This document shows, in pieces, positions 58,901 through 64,000 of a stretch of 64,000 nucleotides of DNA. A program made the position numbers and the translations under genes. A model generated the notes under the pieces. The model ran no database searches, was not told the origin of the DNA, and saw only the letters and a program-made list of their open reading frames with translations. Numbering within the stretch: the stretch's first letter is position 1; each line of letters begins with the position of its first letter. Origin of the DNA: Phreatobacter stygius (GTDB taxonomy: Bacteria; Pseudomonadota; Alphaproteobacteria; Rhizobiales; Phreatobacteraceae); NCBI RefSeq assembly GCF_005144885.1, contig NZ_CP039690.1, forward strand, positions 248,001-312,000. The letters run 5' to 3'.

Positions 58901-59440
58901 CTAGTCCGGCAAGGCCTCGAACAAGCCTTCGTAACGCGACACCAGCCCGTCGCCGTCAACCTCGACCACCGCCTCGAAACCCTTGAAAACGCCGAGATCG
59001 ACATAACACCAGCGGTCTGTCCCCAGCGCCTGGTAACGCTGCCTCGACGGCGTCACCGTCAGGCCGGGCGCCGCGACATAGGCCGTCGTCAGTTCGCCGG
59101 TGGCACCCGCCATCCGGCGGATCGCCAGGGTGTTGCAGAACGGCGTCGCCGACAGGTCGAGCTCGGCGCAGCCGTCAAGGTCGGGCCGTGCCGCGCCGTC
59201 GACCCGCCAGGCGGCAGCGCCCGCCCGCTCGATCGACAGCGAGCCGATGTCATCGGCCGCGAGGTCGAGATGCAGGCTGCGGGTCCGCCAGTCGCCGTCG
59301 AGTTGCCAGCGGTAATTCAGGCCGAAAGGCATCGCGCCGGCATGGACCAGCGAGGCTGTCACCAGCACCCCGTCGCTGGTCGGCCGCAGGCGGCAGACCT
59401 CCAGACCCGGCTCGTCGAGCCGGCGCCAGCGCCTGATCAT
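58901..59440 (-). CDS. Putative glycolipid-binding family protein (DUF1089)
   Basis: A 179-residue protein with the DUF1089 pattern: MIRRWRRLDEPGLEVCRLRP, YRWQLDGDWRTRSLHLDL, ELDLSATPFCNTLAIRRM and DLGVFKGFEAVVEVD. The fold is linked to lipid or glycolipid binding; the role in bacteria is not known. GGAGG precedes the ATG at 59440. The next gene upstream on this strand is the VOC gene, 30 bp away, so they may share a transcript. Confidence 0.82.
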   Translation of the reverse strand: MIRRWRRLDEPGLEVCRLRPTSDGVLVTASLVHAGAMPFGLNYRWQLDGDWRTRSLHLDLAADDIGSLSIERAGAAAWRVDGAARPDLDGCAELDLSATPFCNTLAIRRMAGATGELTTAYVAAPGLTVTPSRQRYQALGTDRWCYVDLGVFKGFEAVVEVDGDGLVSRYEGLFEALPD

Positions 59441-59470
59441 GTCGTCCTCCAAGTCACCCGTGGATGCCGC

Positions 59471-59932
59471 TCACCCGTGGATGCCGCGCCATTCCGACAA
59501 CATGACGCGGCCGAGATCGGGCCGCGGCGGCTCCGGCAGCAGCGCGATGAATTCCAGCGAATGTCCGTCGGGATCGGTGAAATAGACGCTCGCCGCGGGC
59601 ATCCACGCCAGCACCACCGGCTCGTCGATCAGCCGGTTGCCGCCGTCATGCGGCGTCAACCCCTTCGCCCTGAGCAAAGCCACCGATTTTTCGACATCGG
59701 CCAGGTCGACCGAAAAGGCGATGTGCAGCCGCATCGACAGCGGCGCCGAGCCGATCGACCAGAGCCCCAGCATGGCGGTGTCGGGCTTCGGCACCCAGAA
59801 GAAGGCGACGTTGCGCGCGTCAATGATGAAGGCCAGCGGCAGACCGAGGGTATCGCGGTAGAAGGCGATCGAGCGGTCGAGGTCGCTCACCGTCAGATGG
59901 GCTTCATAAAGGCTCTTGATCGGCACGATCAT
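59471..59932 (-). CDS. VOC-family (glyoxalase-like) protein
   Basis: A 153-residue protein of the vicinal oxygen chelate fold. The repeated pattern SLYEAHLTVSDLDRSIAFYR and DPDGHSLEFI is diagnostic; potential metal ligands are His and Glu residues in these (AHLTV, LEFI) and RLHIAFSV. Activity may be glyoxalase, dioxygenase or fosfomycin resistance-like; not decided. Confidence 0.85.
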   Translation of the reverse strand: MIVPIKSLYEAHLTVSDLDRSIAFYRDTLGLPLAFIIDARNVAFFWVPKPDTAMLGLWSIGSAPLSMRLHIAFSVDLADVEKSVALLRAKGLTPHDGGNRLIDEPVVLAWMPAASVYFTDPDGHSLEFIALLPEPPRPDLGRVMLSEWRGIHG

Positions 59933-60070
59933 GGGTCTTCACCGTCCCGGTCTCATGCGGCTCGGACGCGTCGACGGAACAGTGGCCCGGATAGCCATTG
60001 CGCACCTGCCGACGATCCGAGCATAGCCGGATCGGTTCGGCCGGCGAAGTCCACAGCCTGATGGTGAGGT

Positions 60071-60160
60071 TCAATCGCCGAGCATGGCCTGGAACGCCTG
60101 CCACGCTTCGCCGTGCAGTTCGAAGCCGATGCCCGGCGCCTCAAGCGGCGGCCCTGGCGC
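60071..60160 (-). pseudogene. Remnant of an enolase-superfamily C-terminus
   Basis: On the minus strand, immediately after the stop of the next small gene and in the same frame, 29 codons end at TGA 60071-60073. They read LEAPGIGFELHGEAWQAF followed by QAMLGD. PGIGFEL...EAW is the usual last segment of mandelate racemase/muconate lactonising enzymes. The rest of the gene is absent, so this is probably a deletion scar. Confidence 0.5.
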
Positions 60161-60391
60161 TCAGGACGCGCCGACCGCCGCGCCCAGCAGCAGCGCAGCC
60201 CCGGCCGCCAGAAGGGCAAAGCCCGGCCAGGTGGTTCCGTATGAACCGCCCCGCCGCGGCTCCAGCGTATCGCCGGCCCCTGCGGCACGTGACCGGCGCA
60301 ACGCGCTGAGCGGTCCCTGCCAGAGCACCTCGTACGCAAGATAAAGCACGCCACCGACGAACAGCAGCGCACCGAGCCAGATCAATGTCAT
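60161..60391 (-). CDS. Small two-helix membrane protein
   Basis: A 76-residue protein with two hydrophobic segments (LIWLGALLFVGGVLYLAYEV and WPGFALLAAGAALLLGAAVG) separated by a basic loop. GGAGG precedes the ATG at 60391. Unrecognised. Its stop codon abuts an enolase-superfamily remnant, so it may have survived a deletion between once-separate genes. Confidence 0.55.
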   Translation of the reverse strand: MTLIWLGALLFVGGVLYLAYEVLWQGPLSALRRSRAAGAGDTLEPRRGGSYGTTWPGFALLAAGAALLLGAAVGAS

Positions 60392-60712
60392 GATCGCCTC
60401 CTCCTGCAAGAGGGAACCGGCCGCACCAGATCGATCGATCAACACGCGAATTGTTCGCAAGTTCCGCGGCTTTGGCCCATTGGCCTTGAACGGCGCCCGG
60501 ACGCGCCCTGTCAGCCTCGGGACAGGTTCACGCGCGATCGGCACATCCGCCGCGATTCGGCCAGGTCCGCGATCGGAGCCTGCTCCGCCTGGCCGCCGCC
60601 CGATGGCGTCAATCCTGCTTCCCGCTCAGGTTGCGCCTGCCGCTTTGACAGGCCGTCCGGAATGGGCCTTTCATGAAACCGTCGATGCGCGTGGAATTGG
60701 AAGGACATTCCG
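60392..60712. other. Intergenic region without a recognised feature
   Basis: 320 bp between the divergent small membrane protein and the APC permease. I see no convincing gene, palindrome or promoter consensus beyond the AAGGA ribosome site before 60713. Confidence 0.4.
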
Positions 60713-62134
60713 ATGACCGACGTTTCTGCGAATGCCGCCGACCAGCCTCCGGTTGCGGTCGAGCCCAGCCTGCACAGGGTCATGGGCCCTTGGCTTCTCC
60801 TGCTCTTCATCGTCGGTGACATTCTCGGCACCGGCATCTATGCGCTGACCGGCCAGGTCGCCAAACAGGTCGGCGGCGTCGTCTGGCTGCCCTTCCTGGT
60901 GGCCTTCGTGGTCGCGGTCATCACCGCCTTCAGCTATCTCGAACTGGTCACCAAATATCCGAAGGCCGCCGGCGCCGCGCTCTATACCCACAAGGCCTTC
61001 GGCATCCACTTCATCACCTTCATCGTCGCCTTCGCGGTCATGTGTTCGGGCATCACCTCGGCCTCGACCGCCTCCCGGGCCTTTGCCGCCAACATGTCCA
61101 ATGCCTTCGGGCTCAACCTGACCACGGTCGGCGTTACGCTGGTCGGGCTGGCCTTCATGGCGGCCTGCGCGGCGGTCAATTTCCGCGGCGTCGGCGAAAG
61201 CGTGAAGGCCAATGTGGTGCTGACCTGCGTCGAGCTGACCGGCCTGTTGATCATCATCTTCATCGGCCTCTGGGCGATCAGCGCCGGACAGGGCGACGTA
61301 TCGCGCGTCATGCAGTTCAAGACCGGCGTCGACGGCAGCATGGTCTGGCCGGTCATCGCCGCCACGACGCTCGCCTTCTTCGCCATGGTCGGGTTCGAGG
61401 ACTCGGTCAACATGGCCGAGGAATGCAAGGATCCGACGCGCCATTTTCCGGTCGTGCTGCTCACCGGCCTGATCATCACCGGGGCGATCTATGTCCTGGT
61501 GTCGATCTCGGCGATCACCCTGGTGCCGCCCGAACAGCTCGGCGAGGGCGAAACGCCGCTCCTGAAGGTGGTCCAGGCCGGTGCGCCGAATTTCCCGCTC
61601 GGCATCTTCGGCTTCATCACCATGTTCGCGGTCGCCAACAGCGCCCTGATCAACATGCTGATGGCCAGCCGGCTGGTCTATGGCATGAGCCGCGAGCATG
61701 TCCTGCCGCCGCTGCTCGGCCGGGTCCATCCCAGCCGGCGCACGCCCTATGTGGCCATCGCCTTCACCACCCTGCTCGCCTTCGCGCTGATCACCTTCGT
61801 CGGCGAAGTGCCGGCGCTCGGCGGCACCACGGCGCTGCTGCTGCTTGCCGTCTTCACCGTCGTCAACATTGCCGTGCTGATCCTGCGCCGCGATCCGGTC
61901 GAGCATAAGCACTTCCGCTCACCGACCATCCTGCCGGTGCTCGGCGCCTTGTCCTGCGCCTTCCTGACCGGCCCCTGGACCGGCCGCGATCCCGTGCAGT
62001 ACCGCATCGCCGGCGTGTTGCTCGGCATCGGCATCGTGTTGTGGATCGTCACCGTCCTGGTCAACCGCGCCGCCGGCGTCAAACCGAGCGAACCGGACAT
62101 GGAAACGCTTGGCCGCGGCGGCCCGGTCAACTGA
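60713..62134 (+). CDS. APC-family amino acid permease
   Basis: A 473-residue, 12-helix transporter. The first helix contains LLLFIVGDILGTGIYALTGQ, the GxGI(Y) substrate loop of the amino acid-polyamine-organocation family. Other marks: AFSYLELVTKYPKAAGAALY and FFAMVGFEDSVNMAEECKDP. It probably imports amino acids; the exact one is unknown. A hairpin lies after its stop. Confidence 0.9.
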   Translation: MTDVSANAADQPPVAVEPSLHRVMGPWLLLLFIVGDILGTGIYALTGQVAKQVGGVVWLPFLVAFVVAVITAFSYLELVTKYPKAAGAALYTHKAFGIHFITFIVAFAVMCSGITSASTASRAFAANMSNAFGLNLTTVGVTLVGLAFMAACAAVNFRGVGESVKANVVLTCVELTGLLIIIFIGLWAISAGQGDVSRVMQFKTGVDGSMVWPVIAATTLAFFAMVGFEDSVNMAEECKDPTRHFPVVLLTGLIITGAIYVLVSISAITLVPPEQLGEGETPLLKVVQAGAPNFPLGIFGFITMFAVANSALINMLMASRLVYGMSREHVLPPLLGRVHPSRRTPYVAIAFTTLLAFALITFVGEVPALGGTTALLLLAVFTVVNIAVLILRRDPVEHKHFRSPTILPVLGALSCAFLTGPWTGRDPVQYRIAGVLLGIGIVLWIVTVLVNRAAGVKPSEPDMETLGRGGPVN

Positions 62135-62140
62135 CACCTC

Positions 62141-62168
62141 TGGCCCTCATGCTAGCGCATGAGGGCCA
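62141..62168. terminator. Hairpin between permease and USP genes
   Basis: TGGCCCTCATGC / GCATGAGGGCCA, a perfect 12-bp stem with TAGC loop, 7 bp after the permease stop and 30 bp after the USP stop on the other strand. It serves both convergent genes; no strong T tract. Confidence 0.6.
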
Positions 62169-62198
62169 CGGCACCCGCCTTCCGAACGCCTTCCGCCG

Positions 62199-62633
62199 CT
62201 ACGCCGCCTGGTCGCGAATGACCATCACCGAACAGGCGGCATGGCGCACCACATAGGTCGAGTTCGACCCGAGCAGATAGGTCGACAGACCCGGCCGGTG
62301 CGATGCCATGACGATCAGGTCGACATGGGTGGCGCGCGCCTCTTCCAGGATCTCGTGATAGGGCCGGCCGTGCCGGATCCGGACCTGGACCTGCTCGGCC
62401 GGCAGGCCGGTCTCGCGGGCGAGCCTGGTCAGCGCGTCCTGGGCCTCGCGGACCTGGTTCTCGCGAAAATCCGGCGGCAGATATTCGGCCGCCATGACGG
62501 GCGAATCCAGCACCACGGCGAGCAGCGTCAGCGTGCCGCCATTGGCCTTGACCATCGGCACCGCGGTGGCGATGGCCCGCGCCTCGAGGCCGGATTCGTT
62601 GACGTCGACAGGACAGAGCACAGTCTTGAACAT
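62199..62633 (-). CDS. Universal stress protein family
   Basis: A 144-residue UspA-like protein. It starts MFKTVLCPVDVNESGLEARA and has the nucleotide-binding end MASHRPGLSTYLLGSN with SVMVIR. The G-x2-G-x9-G pattern is only partly kept (GLSTYLLGSNS). AGGAG lies before the ATG at 62633. Cytoplasmic; function in stress survival is inferred from family. Confidence 0.88.
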   Translation of the reverse strand: MFKTVLCPVDVNESGLEARAIATAVPMVKANGGTLTLLAVVLDSPVMAAEYLPPDFRENQVREAQDALTRLARETGLPAEQVQVRIRHGRPYHEILEEARATHVDLIVMASHRPGLSTYLLGSNSTYVVRHAACSVMVIRDQAA

Positions 62634-62737
62634 CGAGGTCTCCTCGGTCTGACGGCCGGGCCCCGCGCCGGCAGGTTCTGCCCGCCGTGAGCCAAGCCCT
62701 TGATCAGCCACACCGTCGATCCAACCGTCGAGCCGCC

Positions 62738-63748
62738 TTATCGTTCCCGCTCGGCCTTGGTCGCCGAGAAGGTCAGCGCATCGCCGGCGAGATCGCGCAG
62801 ATCCGGCCGTGGCGATTGAATATAGGGCAAGGGCCGCGTCACGGCGATGGCCGTAACGCCAAGCCGCGCGGTCAACAGGCCGTTGAGCACGCCCTCGCCG
62901 AGCTTGGCCGAGAGTTTCGAGGCAAGGCCCGCGCCGAGGATCTGGTCGAGCACGGTATCGCCGGCCGCCATGCCGCCGGTCAGCGCCATATGGGTCATCA
63001 CATGGCGGGTCAGCTTGAACATGCCGAAGGTGCCGGGACGGCCGCCATAGAGTTCGGCGAGCCGGCGCACCAGCTGGATCGCCGAGCCGAACACCACGGC
63101 GAGGTCGACCGCCGCCCGCGGGCTGACCGCCGTGACGATCGAGACCCGCCGGGCGGCTTCCGCCACCAGCCGGATCGCCTCGCGATCGAGCGGCTCCAGC
63201 ACCTCGCGTTCGACGATCCTGAGCCGCTGCGGCCCGTCGATGATGCCGCCCAGAATGGCCTCGCCGAACAAGGCCCGGCCGCGCGCCGTGCGCGGGTTGG
63301 ACGACAGCGCCGCGATCAGGTCGTCGGCGACCACGGCGCAGGCCCGGTCGTCTTTCTCCGCCAGCGCCTTTTCGGCCCGCTCGCGCAGCCGGTCGAAACG
63401 GTTTAGCCGGCTGAGCGAAGCCAGTTCCCGGATCAGCAGGACGAGGCCGGCAAGCGCGAACAGCGCCACCGCCGCGACCCCGCCCCAGCCGAGCCAGGCG
63501 GCCCGTGCGAAGAGATCCTCGACCAGCCGCGACACCGCCAAGCCGAAGGCGAGCGACAAAAGGGCGCCGAGGCCGGTCCAGAACAGCTTGACCCAGCGGC
63601 TGGCCGGCGGCGGGGCTGCCGGCGGCGGCAGGATGGCCTCCACCGCCGGGCCGGAATGGTGAGGCACCGGCGCATCCGACGGCGCGGCGATCTCGACATC
63701 GGCCTGGTCCAGGCGGAAGGCCGCCGGCTTTTTCGGGGCGCCGCTCAT
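62738..63748 (-). CDS. YcjF-like membrane protein (TIGR01620/DUF697)
   Basis: A 336-residue protein with a disordered Pro-rich N-terminus, two membrane helices near residues 50-100 (KLFWTGLGALLSLAFGLAV and AAVALFALAGLVLLI), and the DUF697 C-terminal region with GGMAAGDTVLDQILGAGLAS. It is encoded right after ycjX with a 4-bp overlap (ATGA), the standard pair in Proteobacteria. Function unknown; linked to envelope or stress. Confidence 0.85.
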   Translation of the reverse strand: MSGAPKKPAAFRLDQADVEIAAPSDAPVPHHSGPAVEAILPPPAAPPPASRWVKLFWTGLGALLSLAFGLAVSRLVEDLFARAAWLGWGGVAAVALFALAGLVLLIRELASLSRLNRFDRLRERAEKALAEKDDRACAVVADDLIAALSSNPRTARGRALFGEAILGGIIDGPQRLRIVEREVLEPLDREAIRLVAEAARRVSIVTAVSPRAAVDLAVVFGSAIQLVRRLAELYGGRPGTFGMFKLTRHVMTHMALTGGMAAGDTVLDQILGAGLASKLSAKLGEGVLNGLLTARLGVTAIAVTRPLPYIQSPRPDLRDLAGDALTFSATKAERER

Positions 63749-64000
63749 GTCAGCCGGTCTCCGATCAGGAATTCCACCGCGCGGTCGAGGCGGATATGCG
63801 GCAGCGGCCGGAGCGGATCGGCCGGCGGTGGGCGGAACCGCACGAACCGGTAGTCCTCGCCGTCGAAGGCCGTCGGACCGGTGAACAGAGCAGCCGGATC
63901 GGCCGGCAGCTCGCCCGGAAACACCGCGATTTCGGACCGGCCGTCGAACGTCTCGTTGCCCGCGGTCTCGCCGGGCAAGGGCGTGCCGACGATACAGGCG
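63745..64000 (-). CDS. YcjX-like GTPase/ATPase, C-terminal part (cut by window edge)
   Basis: Only the last 84 or so codons are in the window; the frame is open to the right edge. The end has CIVGTPLPGETAGNETFDG, SEIAVFPGELP and DPLRPLPHIRLDRAVEFLIG, which fit the C-terminus of the YcjX P-loop protein family. The P loop lies outside. It overlaps the DUF697 gene by 4 bp. Confidence 0.8.
   Translation of the reverse strand, partial: ACIVGTPLPGETAGNETFDGRSEIAVFPGELPADPAALFTGPTAFDGEDYRFVRFRPPPADPLRPLPHIRLDRAVEFLIGDRLT

Noticed and set aside
1-64000. tRNA, rRNA, riboswitch and phage or transposase genes
   Set aside because: Looked for on both strands by motif; none could be supported. The biotin genes show BioR sites rather than a riboswitch.

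Overview
The window is high-GC DNA of an alphaproteobacterium, most likely a member of the Hyphomicrobiales (Rhizobiales). The evidence is lineage-typical genes such as cckA, fliX, flbT, flaF, a single-cysteine dksA and a bioR-bioY-bioB biotin block with BioR operators. The genus cannot be fixed from this sequence. About half of the window is a fragmented flagellar gene archipelago separated by housekeeping and accessory genes. No rRNA, tRNA, CRISPR array or intact insertion sequence was seen.

Layout. 1-1718 is the 5' part of cckA on the minus strand, followed by an LLM flavin oxidoreductase and an Asp/Glu racemase. 3989-7413 is a minus-strand flagellar export and rod operon (flgB-flgC-fliE-fliQ-fliR-flhB), divergent from a long-tailed fliO and fliP. 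10.3-11.5 kb holds two small envelope genes. 11.5-18.2 kb is a minus-strand flagellar operon (fliL, fliM, a DUF6468-like protein, a MotE-like chaperone and a 1210-residue TPR protein), divergent from flgF-flgG-flgA-flgH. 22.1-33.6 kb is non-flagellar: MBL hydrolase, a hypothetical protein, a phosphotransferase, an unusual IMP dehydrogenase, LysE, RidA, ClpP, ArsR-SRPBCC, a ribosome hibernation factor, bioR/bioY/bioB and dksA. 33.7-50.7 kb returns to motility: fliX, flgI, a rod-binding protein, an FlgN-like chaperone, an FlaG-like protein, three tandem flagellins, a fourth divergent flagellin, flbT, flaF and flgE-flgK-flgL. 50.9-64 kb is accessory: MoxR ATPase and CoxE-like vWA protein, lipoproteins, small proteins, DUF2975 plus XRE, TetR-MFS, VOC, APC permease, USP and a ycjX-ycjF pair.

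The main result is regulatory. Flagellar intergenic regions carry three recurring motifs. The first is TTAA-N7-TTAA/TTAG boxes like CtrA sites (before flgB, fliX, all three tandem flagellins and two unknown genes). The second is a palindrome CGGCAA-N3-YTGCCG at five loci, resembling Caulobacter ftr sites bound by FlbD. The third is a sigma54-type GG-N10-GC promoter 91-98 bp downstream of the palindrome before flgF, flgI and flgE. The three tandem flagellins also share a 5' leader hairpin 24-26 nt from the start codon. With cckA, fliX and flbT in the same window this reads as a Caulobacter-style flagellar hierarchy (CckA/CtrA, then FliX/FlbD/sigma54, then FlbT on flagellin mRNA). CtrA, FlbD and RpoN themselves are not in the window, so this is inferred from sites only.

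Intergenic regions also carry three families of long inverted-repeat elements (150-390 bp), several of them placed between convergent or unrelated genes.
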